DNA of 35,819 nt, taken from positions 1 to 35,819 of the forward strand of contig NZ_JAIQDW010000030.1 in assembly GCF_020026925.1 (NCBI RefSeq), given 5' to 3'. Positions 25,330 through 33,913 of this stretch are shown one piece after another; position 1 is the stretch's first letter, and each line of letters opens with the position of its first letter. A program made the translations under genes and the position numbers. The notes under the pieces are model-generated. The model made no database searches and was not told where the DNA came from. It worked only from the letters and a program-made list of their open reading frames with translations. Source of the DNA: Flavobacterium hibisci (GTDB lineage: Bacteria; Bacteroidota; Bacteroidia; Flavobacteriales; Flavobacteriaceae).

Positions 25330-25983
25330 ATGAATAATTCAGCTCTAATAGATAAAACAATTCAATTTGTAAAAGAAAAACTTAATAATGCCGAAGGTGG
25401 ACATGACTGGTTTCATATTGAACGGGTGTACAAAAATGCTCTTTTGATTGCCGGAAGTACGGATTGCGATTTAACTGTAGTGAAGTTAGGGGCATTGCTT
25501 CATGATATTGCCGACAGCAAATTTCATAACGGAGATGAAACTATTGGTCCTAAAACGGCACGTTTGTTTTTAGAATCTGAAAATATAAATGAAGATATTA
25601 TTGAGCATGTTGTGAATATCATTGAAAATATCTCATACAAAGGCGGGAATTTCGAAAAGAAGTTTTCATCTGTCGAATTGGATATTGTTCAGGATGCAGA
25701 TCGTTTAGATGCTATTGGTGCTATTGGCATTGCCAGGGCATTTAATTATGGCGGATTCAAAAACAGGGCTTTGTATGATCCTGAAATTGTACCTGCAACC
25801 AATATGACTAAAGAAGAATATAAAAAGAACAATGCTCCTACGATAAATCATTTTTACGAAAAGCTTTTGCTCTTAAAAGATAAAATGAATACAGAAGCAG
25901 GAAAACAAATTGCTGAAGAAAGACACCGTTTTATGGAAACCTTCCTGGCTCAGTTTTATGCAGAGTGGGAGGGGATTAAGTAA
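25330..25983 (+). CDS. HD-domain phosphohydrolase
   Basis: This is a 217-residue cytoplasmic protein. His29 in HDWFHIERV, the HD pair His58-Asp59 in LLHDIAD, and Asp129 in VQDADRLDAIG form a typical HD metal site. The overall shape resembles the YpgQ/YedJ-type HD hydrolases that act on nucleotides or phosphates; the substrate is not known. It is preceded by the desaturase terminator, so it is probably a single-gene unit, and is convergent with the feo operon across a long terminator hairpin. Confidence 0.87.
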   Translation: MNNSALIDKTIQFVKEKLNNAEGGHDWFHIERVYKNALLIAGSTDCDLTVVKLGALLHDIADSKFHNGDETIGPKTARLFLESENINEDIIEHVVNIIENISYKGGNFEKKFSSVELDIVQDADRLDAIGAIGIARAFNYGGFKNRALYDPEIVPATNMTKEEYKKNNAPTINHFYEKLLLLKDKMNTEAGKQIAEERHRFMETFLAQFYAEWEGIK

Positions 25984-26020
25984 GTTTTTATTTTCGTAAA
26001 CTCACACACATAAAAACATA

Positions 26021-26064
26021 AAGCTTCACAAAGTTTTTAATTAAACTTTGTGAAGCTTTTTTTT
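26021..26064. terminator. Bidirectional terminator between the HD gene and the feo operon
   Basis: Perfect 16-base arms AAGCTTCACAAAGTTT (26021-26036) and AAACTTTGTGAAGCTT (26043-26058) enclose a 6-base loop. A T run follows on the plus strand and an A-rich stretch precedes it, so it can end transcription from both sides. Confidence 0.9.
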
Positions 26065-26088
26065 CTTTGTGAATCTCTGCGAAACCTC

Positions 26089-26211
26089 CTAAGAACAACC
26101 ACAATTTCCATCTCCACAGTCTTTTTTCTTTTTAGGTTTCCAGAAGAATTTTTTAATCAAAAAACCAACTGCGAGTCCTAATATGGCAAAAGCTATAATT
26201 TCCTGAATCAT
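26089..26211 (-). CDS. FeoB-associated Cys-rich membrane mini-protein
   Basis: This is a 40-residue protein. One membrane span (EIIAFAILGLAVGFLI) is followed by a run of Lys (KPKKKKD) and a Cys-rich tail DCGDGNCGC. This fits the FeoB-associated Cys-rich membrane protein family, small partners encoded beside FeoB, likely with a role equivalent to FeoC. Its ATG is six bases after the feoB stop codon on the same strand, so it is the third gene of the operon. The Cys residues could bind ferrous iron or an iron-sulfur cluster (inference). Confidence 0.85.
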   Translation of the reverse strand: MIQEIIAFAILGLAVGFLIKKFFWKPKKKKDCGDGNCGCS

Positions 26212-26217
26212 GACTCG

Positions 26218-28317
26218 TTATTTTAAAATTTGATAAGCAATTAAGGCGGTTAAATAAGCAAATGCACTCATAAATCCTAACTGCATTGCTGGCCATTTCC
26301 ATGAGTTTGTCTCTTTCTTTGTAATAGCCAATGTACTTGCACACTGCATAGCAAAGGCATAAAACAGTAATAACGAGATTCCGGTTGCAAAATTAAAGAC
26401 TTTTCCTCCGGTATCAGGACGTACTTCTGCCTGCATTTTGCTTTTTATGGTTGATTCATTATCCGTATCGCCCACACTGTAAATGGTGGCAAGTGTTCCT
26501 ACGAAAACCTCACGGGCTGCAAACGAACTGATCAAGGCAATCCCGATTTTCCAGTCGTAACCTAAAGGCTGTATAACAGGTTCAATTGCCCTTCCCATTA
26601 TTCCAATATAGGAATTCTCCAGTTTTTGAGAAGCTACTTCGTTTTCAAATTGAGTTTCTGTCAGGGTTGTATTGACAAATCTTTCTTTAACGATGGTTTC
26701 TGCTTCATTAAATTCTTTTCCAGGGCCGTATGAGGCTAAAAACCATAAAATAACTGATATCGCAAGGATGATCTTACCCGCACCCACAATAAATGCTTTG
26801 GTTTTTTCCACAACATTGATTCCAACGTTCTTGAAAAGCGGTAGTTTATAACTGGGCATTTCGACAACGAAATAGGTTTTGGATTCCAGTTTTAAAACTT
26901 TATTTAAAATATAAGCAGATAAAATTGCAGTTCCAAAGCCTAACAGATACAGCAACATCAATGATAATCCCTGAAGATTCAGGACGCCTAAAACTCGTTG
27001 TTTTGGAATTACCAATGAAATGATAATTGCATAAACCGGTAATCTTGCAGAGCAGGTCGTAAAAGGTGTAACCAAAATTGTGATTAAACGTTCTTTCCAG
27101 TTTTCAATATTTCGGGTTGCCATAATTGCCGGAATAGCGCAGGCTGTCCCTGAGATTAATGGTACAACGCTTTTTCCGGAAAGGCCAAATTTTCGCATGA
27201 TTTTGTCCATCAGGAAAACCACCCGGCTCATGTATCCGCTTTCTTCCAAAATAGATATGAAAAGAAATAAAAATGCAATTTGAGGAATGAATATGATTAC
27301 TCCGCCAATTCCCGGAATGATTCCCTGCGAAAGCAAATCAGTTAGGATTCCGCTTGGGAGTTCTTCGGCAACCCAGCTGCTCAAAGAAGCAAAAGTGCTG
27401 TCAATAAAATCCATCGGAATGGTGGACCAGCTAAATATCGATTGGAAGATTAAAAATAGAATCGCAAAGAAAATAGCATAACCCCAGACTTTATGGGTGA
27501 GTACACGGTCTAGTTTTGCCCGTATGTCTTTTGCCATTGAAGCATCAACCTTTAAACCTTCTTTGAGAACATCATTGATAAACTGGTAACGTTTGATAGT
27601 CTCTTTTTGCTGAAGACGTTTTAGCTCGGAATGTGATTTGGTAAAAGTACTTCGGATTTCATTACGATCTAAATTTGAAAAATTCACATCCTGAGTAATA
27701 ACCAGCCATAATTTGTACAATAACTGATTTGGAAATGCATGCTGCAATTTTTCAAAATAAGCATTGTCAATAACGGAAGCATTCAAACAAGGTTCATTCG
27801 GAATCGCTTTATAAGAAACAATTAATTCTTTTAGCTCATTTATTCCCAAACCTTTGCGTGAACTCACCAATGCAATTTTAGTTTTCAGTTTTTCTTCTAA
27901 ATACGGAATATCAAGCGTAATGCCTTTAGTTTTCATACGATCCGACATATTGATGACCAGGATTGTCCGAATTTCAAGGTCTTTTATCTGAGTATAAATC
28001 AGTAGATTTCGTTTGAGGTTTTCAACATCAGTAACTACGACTGCAACATCAGGATATAATTTATCGTTTTTGTTCAGCAAAAGTTCAATGACCACACTTT
28101 CATCCATGGAGCTGGCATTCAGGCTGTAAGTTCCGGGTAAATCCAGGATATTGGCTTTTATGTTATGCGGAAGTTTGCAGAAACCCATTTTTTTCTCAAC
28201 GGTAATGCCGGGATAATTCCCCACCTGTTGATTTAAACCCGTAAGCTGATTAAAAACGGAAGTCTTTCCTGTATTTGGATTCCCGATAAGGGCAACATTG
28301 ATATTCTGAATGCTCAT
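26218..28317 (-). CDS. feoB: Ferrous iron transport protein B
   Basis: This is a 699-residue inner-membrane Fe(II) transporter. The N-terminal G domain shows GNPNTGKTS at residues 12-20 (G1), DLPGTYSL (G3) and NMSD (G4). A helical linker follows, then multiple membrane segments with the Gate motifs (GYMSRVVFLMDKIMRKFGLSG, shown here only by GYMSR and GLSGKSVVP, with FTTCSARLPVY). The protein length is normal. Its ATG overlaps the feoA stop in TAATG, so translation is coupled, and a Cys-rich mini-protein follows six bases downstream. Confidence 0.97.
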   Translation of the reverse strand: MSIQNINVALIGNPNTGKTSVFNQLTGLNQQVGNYPGITVEKKMGFCKLPHNIKANILDLPGTYSLNASSMDESVVIELLLNKNDKLYPDVAVVVTDVENLKRNLLIYTQIKDLEIRTILVINMSDRMKTKGITLDIPYLEEKLKTKIALVSSRKGLGINELKELIVSYKAIPNEPCLNASVIDNAYFEKLQHAFPNQLLYKLWLVITQDVNFSNLDRNEIRSTFTKSHSELKRLQQKETIKRYQFINDVLKEGLKVDASMAKDIRAKLDRVLTHKVWGYAIFFAILFLIFQSIFSWSTIPMDFIDSTFASLSSWVAEELPSGILTDLLSQGIIPGIGGVIIFIPQIAFLFLFISILEESGYMSRVVFLMDKIMRKFGLSGKSVVPLISGTACAIPAIMATRNIENWKERLITILVTPFTTCSARLPVYAIIISLVIPKQRVLGVLNLQGLSLMLLYLLGFGTAILSAYILNKVLKLESKTYFVVEMPSYKLPLFKNVGINVVEKTKAFIVGAGKIILAISVILWFLASYGPGKEFNEAETIVKERFVNTTLTETQFENEVASQKLENSYIGIMGRAIEPVIQPLGYDWKIGIALISSFAAREVFVGTLATIYSVGDTDNESTIKSKMQAEVRPDTGGKVFNFATGISLLLFYAFAMQCASTLAITKKETNSWKWPAMQLGFMSAFAYLTALIAYQILK

Positions 28318-28556
28318 TATAAATTGTTTTTGATCAGTTCAACTTCAATTTCACGAGCAGTTTCAACACGGATGGCAACATGTGAGCCGTTAATGTCTAA
28401 ATAAAGAGGATCCCCGAAAGGAGCAATCTGAAGTAATTCGACTAAGCTGCCCGGCAAACAACCCATCTCTAATAATTTTAAAGGAATCAAATCGATATCA
28501 AAATCTTTGATAATGGCTTTCTCGCCTTTTTTAAGGGTATGGATCGTATTTTGCAA
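28317..28556 (-). CDS. feoA: Ferrous iron transport protein A
   Basis: This is a 79-residue SH3-like cytoplasmic partner of FeoB. It shows LLEMGCLPGSLVELLQIAPFGDP, of which LLEMGCLPG and APFGDP are typical of FeoA. The predicted start codon is TTG at 28556, because a stop codon lies in frame three codons upstream and the next in-frame ATG would remove most of the first strands. The stop overlaps the feoB start by one base (TAATG). A -7 box lies 26 bases upstream. Confidence 0.93.
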   Translation of the reverse strand: MQNTIHTLKKGEKAIIKDFDIDLIPLKLLEMGCLPGSLVELLQIAPFGDPLYLDINGSHVAIRVETAREIEVELIKNNL

Positions 28557-28560
28557 GCTT

Positions 28561-28589
28561 ATTTAGATTGAATTTAGATTGCAAAAATA
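28561..28589 (-). promoter_or_regulatory. feoA: feo promoter -7 box with direct repeat in the leader
   Basis: On the minus strand TATTTTTG (28582-28589) matches TAnnTTTG. Immediately after it CAATCTAAAT occurs twice with one base between the copies (28572-28581 and 28561-28570), just before the TTG start of feoA. The direct repeat could be an operator or RNA-level signal; it is not a typical Fur box. Confidence 0.45.
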
Positions 28590-28659
28590 GACAATAATTC
28601 TTTATTTAAAGGAATTTAATGCTTTTGAATATGCTAAATGTTTCTAAAAATGAGGGATC

Positions 28660-29325
28660 TTACTCTTTGCATAAGAAATCAATGTCTTCTAAAAGACGTT
28701 TCATGTCTTCTTTATCGGTTCCATCATAAAATCCGCGGACACGTCTTTTTTGATCTACCAGTACAAAGTTTTCGGTATGAACCATATCATAAAGCTGATC
28801 TGGTCTTCCAAGCTTTACTGCCAGATAAGATTTTCTGGCCATCGTATAAATTTCTTTTTTATCGCCGGTAACCAGATTCCATTTACTGTCAACGACTCCG
28901 TGTTTTATGGCATAGGCTTTTAGAACCGGAATGCTGTCTGTTTCAGGGAAAACGGTATGAGAAAGCAGCATCACTTTGGGATTGTTTAAAATGGCTTTTT
29001 GTACATCAGCCAGATTGGTCGTCATCTTTGGGCAGATGGATCCACAGGTAGTAAAGAAAAAATCGGCAACATATATCTTTCCTTCATAGTTTTTCTGAGT
29101 AATCGTATCCCCATTTTGATTTACAAAAGAAAAATCAGCAATGGTATGGTATTTACTTTTATACTGAACTGTGCTGTCAACCAATTCCGGATTTACATCA
29201 GCCGGATTATAAATTGGTAATGTCTTTTGAGGCTTTAAAGCAAAATAAAACAGCGTAATGGTGATTGCCGAAAATACGCCTAAGATGATGAAGAATTTTC
29301 GGTATTTGTAAAGGAGAGATTTCAT
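28660..29325 (-). CDS. SCO family copper chaperone / thioredoxin-like protein
   Basis: This is a 221-residue protein with one N-terminal membrane span (about residues 10-29) and a thioredoxin-like domain. The copper site is Cys94 and Cys98 (CGSIC, spacing CxxxC) plus His183 in MVHTENF. SCO proteins deliver copper to the CuA centre of cytochrome oxidase or act in thiol redox control. I chose the ATG at 29325; the frame extends to a TTG at 29343. The next -7 box lies 15 bases ahead of this start. No oxidase genes are in the window. Confidence 0.92.
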   Translation of the reverse strand: MKSLLYKYRKFFIILGVFSAITITLFYFALKPQKTLPIYNPADVNPELVDSTVQYKSKYHTIADFSFVNQNGDTITQKNYEGKIYVADFFFTTCGSICPKMTTNLADVQKAILNNPKVMLLSHTVFPETDSIPVLKAYAIKHGVVDSKWNLVTGDKKEIYTMARKSYLAVKLGRPDQLYDMVHTENFVLVDQKRRVRGFYDGTDKEDMKRLLEDIDFLCKE

Positions 29326-29340
29326 AAAAAAAATTTGGAG

Positions 29341-29348
29341 CAAAAATA
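29341..29348 (-). promoter_or_regulatory. -7 box for the SCO gene
   Basis: On the minus strand this reads TATTTTTG, an exact TAnnTTTG match close to the start codon, implying a very short leader. Confidence 0.4.
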
Positions 29349-29485
29349 CAAAAAGGGCTTTTTAAATATGTTTGGTTATACTTTTTTTTAACATCTAAGC
29401 AGAGACAGGTGCGTAAATTAATTGAAAAACAATCTTTAATAAATTATTAGCTGAATTTTTAACATAGGGATTCGGATATTAGCAA

Positions 29486-29493
29486 TATGTTTG
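29486..29493 (+). promoter_or_regulatory. -7 box for the M13 peptidase gene
   Basis: TATGTTTG matches TAnnTTTG and lies 26 bases upstream of the ATG. A -33 element is not apparent. Confidence 0.45.
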
Positions 29494-29519
29494 CAGAAAC
29501 TCTAAAAGGTTAAATATAA

Positions 29520-31580
29520 ATGAAAAAAGTGCTTACTACACCTATGTTTTATGCTTTTTCTGCAATGCTTTTATTCGCAACAGCAGAAGCTCAAAACAAA
29601 ACACCAAAAGAACCGGGGATCAATACTTCTTATATGAAAAAGGAGGTTAGCCCAAAACAGGATTTCTTTCAATATGTAAATGGAACCTGGCTGGATAAAA
29701 CCGAAATTCCAAGCGATCGAAATGCCTGGGGAAGTTTTAATGAATTGCGTCAGAAAACGGATGACAATTCGTTAGCCATTTTAAAAGAAGCTTCGAAAAA
29801 TCCGAAGTACAAATCAAACACAGATCAGGGTAAAGCCATCGCTTTGTTCAATACGATTTTGGACACTGTTGGAAGAAACAAAAGAGGCATTACACCGCTT
29901 AAACCTTATTTGAAGAAAATTGACGCTATTAAAAATGTAGCCGATTTACAAAATTATCTGATTGAAATGCAGTCGCAGGGCGGAGCAGGTTTCTTTGCAG
30001 TGTATGTTGGAGCTGACGCAAAAAACAGTAATAAAAATACAGTTTCTCTAACTCCGGGAACTTTAGGATTGTCTGATAAAGATTATTACAATTCTGATGA
30101 TAAAGATTCAAAAGAAAAACGTGAGAAATATGAAGTTCACGTCGCCAGAATGCTTCAGTTTATTGGTGAATCTCCGGCTAAAGCCAAAGAAAGTGCCAAA
30201 CAAATCCTGGCTTTAGAAATCGAAATGTCAGCGCCAAGATTAGACAGAGTTGAAAGAAGAGACCGCAGAAAACAATACAACCCAACAGCAGTTGCCGATT
30301 TAAAAAAGGATACACCTTCAATTCAGTGGGATAAATACTTTGCCGGAGTAGGTATGGCAAAATTAGATACAGTTAATGTAGCGCAGCCACGTTACATGAT
30401 TGCTTTAGAAAAAACTTTTACTGAAAAGAAAGTAGAAGCCTGGAAAGAATATTTAAAATGGTCTGCATTAAACAGAGCAGCTTCAACATTGAGTACAGAA
30501 ATAGAAAGTGCCAATTTTGATTTCTACGGAAAAACGTTAACAGGTGCTTTAAAACAGCGACCACGTGAGGAAGTAGCTTTGCAGGTAATCAATGGTGCAA
30601 CCGGAGAAGCTTTAGGTAAACTGTACGTGGAGAAATTGTTCCCTGCTGAAGCTAAAGAAAAAGCTAAAAACATGATTGCGAATGTGATGCTTGCTTATGA
30701 AAACAGAATCAATGCATTGCCATGGATGTCTGAAGCTACAAAAGCAAAAGCAATTGAAAAGCTTAAAAAGCTGACTATTAAAATTGGATATCCTGATAAA
30801 TGGAAAGACTATTCAAAACTAGAACTTAAAAACGTTTCTGAAGGCGGAACTTATTTTGACAACATGAAAAATTTGGCGAAATGGGCTTATGTTGAAAACT
30901 TAGATAAATTAGGTAAACCGGTTGATAAGTCAGAGTGGGGAATGTCTCCTCAGACTGTAAATGCTTATTTTAATCCATCTTATAACGAAATTGTATTTCC
31001 TGCCGCTATTTTACAGCCGCCATTTTATAACTATCAGGCTGATGAAGCGGTAAATTATGGTGGAATAGGAGCTGTTATTGGTCATGAAATCTCACATGGT
31101 TTTGATGATTCAGGTGCCCGTTTCAATGCAGATGGTAATCTTGTTGACTGGTGGACTGCAGATGATTTAAAACAATTTACTGCGCTTGGCGGTGCACTGG
31201 CAGATCAATACAGTGCGTTAGAGCCTCTGCCAGGAATTCATGTTGATGGTAAATTTACTTTAGGTGAAAATATTGGAGATTTAGGTGGAATCAATGCTGC
31301 TTACGACGGTTTACAATTGTATTTGAAAGCCAATGGAAATCCGGGATTAATTGACGGGTTTACACCAGAGCAACGTTTCTTTATTTCATGGGCAACGGTA
31401 TGGAGAACAAAATCAAGAGACGAAGCCCTCAAAAGTCAGGTAAAAACGGATCCGCATTCTCCGGGAATGTATAGGGCTGTTGTTCCAATCCAGAATGTTG
31501 ATGCATTTTATGATGCTTTCGATATCAAAAAAGGAGATAAAATGTATGTTGAGCCAGAAAAGAGAGTTAAAATCTGGTAA
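29520..31580 (+). CDS. M13 family (neprilysin-like) metallopeptidase
   Basis: This is a 686-residue exported zinc endopeptidase. The signal peptide is MKKVLTTPMFYAFSAMLL...AEAQ. The N-terminal M13 domain begins with PKQDFFQYVNGTWLD, and the catalytic domain contains HEISH (residues 522-526, with His522, Glu523 and His526), the Glu of GENIGDLGG as third ligand and a C-terminal VDAFYDAFDIKKGDKMY. M13 enzymes cut short peptides and are secreted or periplasmic in Bacteroidota. No lipobox is seen. It is followed by a bidirectional terminator, so it is a single-gene unit. Confidence 0.96.
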   Translation: MKKVLTTPMFYAFSAMLLFATAEAQNKTPKEPGINTSYMKKEVSPKQDFFQYVNGTWLDKTEIPSDRNAWGSFNELRQKTDDNSLAILKEASKNPKYKSNTDQGKAIALFNTILDTVGRNKRGITPLKPYLKKIDAIKNVADLQNYLIEMQSQGGAGFFAVYVGADAKNSNKNTVSLTPGTLGLSDKDYYNSDDKDSKEKREKYEVHVARMLQFIGESPAKAKESAKQILALEIEMSAPRLDRVERRDRRKQYNPTAVADLKKDTPSIQWDKYFAGVGMAKLDTVNVAQPRYMIALEKTFTEKKVEAWKEYLKWSALNRAASTLSTEIESANFDFYGKTLTGALKQRPREEVALQVINGATGEALGKLYVEKLFPAEAKEKAKNMIANVMLAYENRINALPWMSEATKAKAIEKLKKLTIKIGYPDKWKDYSKLELKNVSEGGTYFDNMKNLAKWAYVENLDKLGKPVDKSEWGMSPQTVNAYFNPSYNEIVFPAAILQPPFYNYQADEAVNYGGIGAVIGHEISHGFDDSGARFNADGNLVDWWTADDLKQFTALGGALADQYSALEPLPGIHVDGKFTLGENIGDLGGINAAYDGLQLYLKANGNPGLIDGFTPEQRFFISWATVWRTKSRDEALKSQVKTDPHSPGMYRAVVPIQNVDAFYDAFDIKKGDKMYVEPEKRVKIW

Positions 31581-31599
31581 GAAAACAAAATAGAATGAA

Positions 31600-31632
31600 A
31601 AACGGCGCTAAAGATTTAGTGCCGTTTGTTTT
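31600..31632. terminator. Bidirectional terminator between the M13 peptidase and cytochrome genes
   Basis: The arms AAACGGCGCTAAA (31600-31612) and TTTAGTGCCGTTT (31615-31627) pair along 13 positions with one wobble, around a GA turn. T-rich sequence follows and A-rich sequence precedes it, as needed for both convergent genes. Confidence 0.85.
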
Positions 31633-31636
31633 ATAT

Positions 31637-32047
31637 CTATTTCAAGTGGCTATAAATGTAGGTTTCGATGGCTTTTAATTCTTCATCAGACATTGCCTGC
31701 GTTACAGGAAAATTGGTTTTCATCACAGCAAACTGACTTGGATCGACAATGGGTTCTCCGTTTCCTTTCAAAAAAGTAACAATGTCGCCTTTTTTGTCTT
31801 TGTAGATTTTAGCGATTTCCTTGATACTTGGACCAATTACTTTTTGGTCTGGCTGATGACAGGACGTACAATTTCCTTTTCCTTCGAAAATCTCTTTTCC
31901 TAAATCTTCAGGTGTTTTAATCTCTGCCGATTCTCCTTCAGAATAAGTTTCTGTTTTGCTTTCTGTTGATTTTCCAAACGGTTCCTGACTCTCTTTTTTA
32001 CACGATGCAAAAGCTAAAATTGCAGCTAAAAATAGTAGTTTTTTCAT
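31637..32047 (-). CDS. Lipoprotein class I cytochrome c
   Basis: This is a 136-residue lipoprotein with a hydrophobic leader ending FASC, which predicts a lipid anchor at Cys16. A charged linker rich in Glu, Lys, Ser and Thr precedes the haem domain. CTSCH at residues 60-64 binds haem covalently with His64 as axial ligand, and Met109 in FAVMKTNF is the probable sixth ligand. It likely transfers electrons in the periplasm. Its ATG is two bases after the hemB stop codon, so hemB and this gene are co-transcribed. Confidence 0.92.
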   Translation of the reverse strand: MKKLLFLAAILAFASCKKESQEPFGKSTESKTETYSEGESAEIKTPEDLGKEIFEGKGNCTSCHQPDQKVIGPSIKEIAKIYKDKKGDIVTFLKGNGEPIVDPSQFAVMKTNFPVTQAMSDEELKAIETYIYSHLK

Positions 32048-32049
32048 TT

Positions 32050-33042
32050 TTATTTGTTTAAGATTAAAGCAGCTTCTTTTGCAAAATAAGTAGAGATAAT
32101 ACTAGCTCCCGCACGCTTAATGCAATAAAGTTGCTCTATCATAATTTTGTCATGATCCAACCAGCCTTTTTCAGCTGCTGCCTTTACCATAGCGTACTCA
32201 CCAGATACCTGGTAAACGGCAACCGGCACATGAACGGCATTTTTTACCTCACGAACAATGTCCAAATACGCCATTCCAGGTTTTACCATTACGATATCTG
32301 CACCTTCTTCAACATCTAATAATGCTTCACGAATTCCTTCAATTCGGTTGGCATAATCCATTTGGTAAGTCTTCTTATCCTTAGGAATATTTTGAGAATC
32401 CACAGGTGCAGAATCCAACGCATCACGAAAAGGCCCGTAAAATGCTGAAGCGTATTTAGCACTGTAACTCATAATCCCAACATTGTGATGTCCATTTTCT
32501 TCCAAAGCTTTTCTGATAGCCAAAACCCTACCGTCCATCATGTCGCTTGGTGCTACAAAATCGGCTCCGGCTTCGGCATGGCTCAAACTCATTCTTGTCA
32601 AAGCATCAACCGTTGCATCATTAATCAATTGGCCGTTTTCTATGATACCGTCATGACCATAAATTGAATAAGGATCTAAGGCTACATCCGGCATCACAAT
32701 CATTTCAGGAACTGCATCTTTAATGGCACGAATAGTCTGCTGCATCAATCCGTCCTTGTTCCAGGCTTCAACACCTTTATTATCTTTTAGATGATCGCTT
32801 ACTTTTACATAAATATTAACTGCTTTGATTCCCAGATTCCAGGCTTCTTTTACTTCTTTAATCGTGTTATCCAATGAATGGCGAAAAATTCCGGGCATCG
32901 ACGGAATAGCGACTTTTACATCTTTTCCTTCGGCAACAAACATCGGAAGCATAAAATCCTGTGGACTTAAACTAGTTTCACGAACTAAAGAGCGAATAGA
33001 TTCATTGGTTCTTAAACGGCGGTTTCTTTGTAATGGGAACAT
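32050..33042 (-). CDS. hemB: Delta-aminolevulinic acid dehydratase (porphobilinogen synthase)
   Basis: This is a 330-residue enzyme condensing two 5-aminolevulinates to porphobilinogen in haem synthesis. I start it at the ATG of MFPLQRNRRLRTN (33042), which fits family length; in-frame ATGs at 33099 and 33093 would add a non-conserved 17- to 19-residue extension. The active-site lysines are in SYSAKYASAFYGPF (key residue K of SAK) and in MVKPGMAYLD. The metal region reads DVALDPYSIYGHDG, the Asp-rich type without the zinc-binding cysteines, so this enzyme probably uses magnesium rather than zinc. A cytochrome c gene follows two bases after its stop. Confidence 0.96.
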   Translation of the reverse strand: MFPLQRNRRLRTNESIRSLVRETSLSPQDFMLPMFVAEGKDVKVAIPSMPGIFRHSLDNTIKEVKEAWNLGIKAVNIYVKVSDHLKDNKGVEAWNKDGLMQQTIRAIKDAVPEMIVMPDVALDPYSIYGHDGIIENGQLINDATVDALTRMSLSHAEAGADFVAPSDMMDGRVLAIRKALEENGHHNVGIMSYSAKYASAFYGPFRDALDSAPVDSQNIPKDKKTYQMDYANRIEGIREALLDVEEGADIVMVKPGMAYLDIVREVKNAVHVPVAVYQVSGEYAMVKAAAEKGWLDHDKIMIEQLYCIKRAGASIISTYFAKEAALILNK

Positions 33043-33127
33043 AGAGTGTTTTTTATAAAATCTAAAACGAATATTTGTCTGTAAACAGTTCATATCCATT
33101 TTAAAAATGAAATTAAAATAAGTGTCG

Positions 33128-33135
33128 CAAAGTTA
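33128..33135 (-). promoter_or_regulatory. hemB: -7 box for hemB-cytochrome c
   Basis: On the minus strand this reads TAACTTTG, matching TAnnTTTG. A TTTG lies 13 bases further upstream, shorter than the usual -33 to -7 spacing. Confidence 0.45.
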
Positions 33136-33265
33136 AATAAAAAACGTCCAAATAAAGAGTTCAGGATGAATGAGAATTCGTTAATATTATCTAAATTCGT
33201 ACCGCTCATAAAATTTCAATTAAGAATCTTCTTATGGAATGTGTTTCAAAATTTAAATTTCCCAC

Positions 33266-33898
33266 ATGAAGAAAATATTTGCATTATGCTGCTGCCTGCT
33301 TTTAACAAGCTGTTTTGAAATAACAGAAAGAATTAAGCACCACGACGATCAAAGTGGCGAATACACACTGATGGTTGACTTTTCGCAATCATGGTTAAAA
33401 ACCAAATCGGCTATCTGGCTGGAAGAAGTGGATGGCGTGAAAATCCCAAATGAACAGGAGATCAGTCAGAAACTGGATGAATTTAAGTCTAAAGTATCAA
33501 AAATTGAAGGAATTTCAAATGTTTCAACAAAGACTGATTTTGACAAATATGTTTTTATCATCAAATTAGATTATAAAAATCCGAAAGCACTGAACGAAGT
33601 TGTAAATACTTTGAACAAGCAAAAAAATCAAATCCATTTTACAGCAGATTCGAAGAGTTTTGAAAGAATGGCTTCCTATCCTATTCCTGAAAAACTCATT
33701 AAAGACGAAAAGAAAAAGGAAGATCTGGAAAAAGCCAGCATCGTATCTATTTACACTTTCGACCGTGATATTTTATCGGCATCCAATGCGAACAGCAAAA
33801 TTTCTAAAAACAAGAAAACGGTTTTTTTAAAACAAAGTATGTATAGTGTCCTTAAAAAATCGTCACTCATGAACAATACAATTCAATTAACTCAATAA
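33266..33898 (+). CDS. Unrecognised lipoprotein, 210 residues
   Basis: This protein has a short lipoprotein signal (LCCCLLLTSC, with lipid Cys near residue 16) and a mature part with two stretches of the pattern YTLMVDFSQSW and YVFIIKLDYKN, probably alternating beta strands, and a Lys-rich C-terminal third. I do not recognise the family. The ATG at 33266 is the first codon of the signal peptide. The next gene, also secreted, starts 15 bases after its stop codon. The pair probably acts together in the envelope, but no function can be assigned. It diverges from hemB across a shared promoter region. Confidence 0.72.
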   Translation: MKKIFALCCCLLLTSCFEITERIKHHDDQSGEYTLMVDFSQSWLKTKSAIWLEEVDGVKIPNEQEISQKLDEFKSKVSKIEGISNVSTKTDFDKYVFIIKLDYKNPKALNEVVNTLNKQKNQIHFTADSKSFERMASYPIPEKLIKDEKKKEDLEKASIVSIYTFDRDILSASNANSKISKNKKTVFLKQSMYSVLKKSSLMNNTIQLTQ

Positions 33899-33913
33899 TC
33901 ATTATACTTACAC

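Noticed and set aside
33043..33099. Upstream ATG starts for hemB
   Set aside because: The extra residues are not conserved in HemB, and the protein from 33042 already has full family length.
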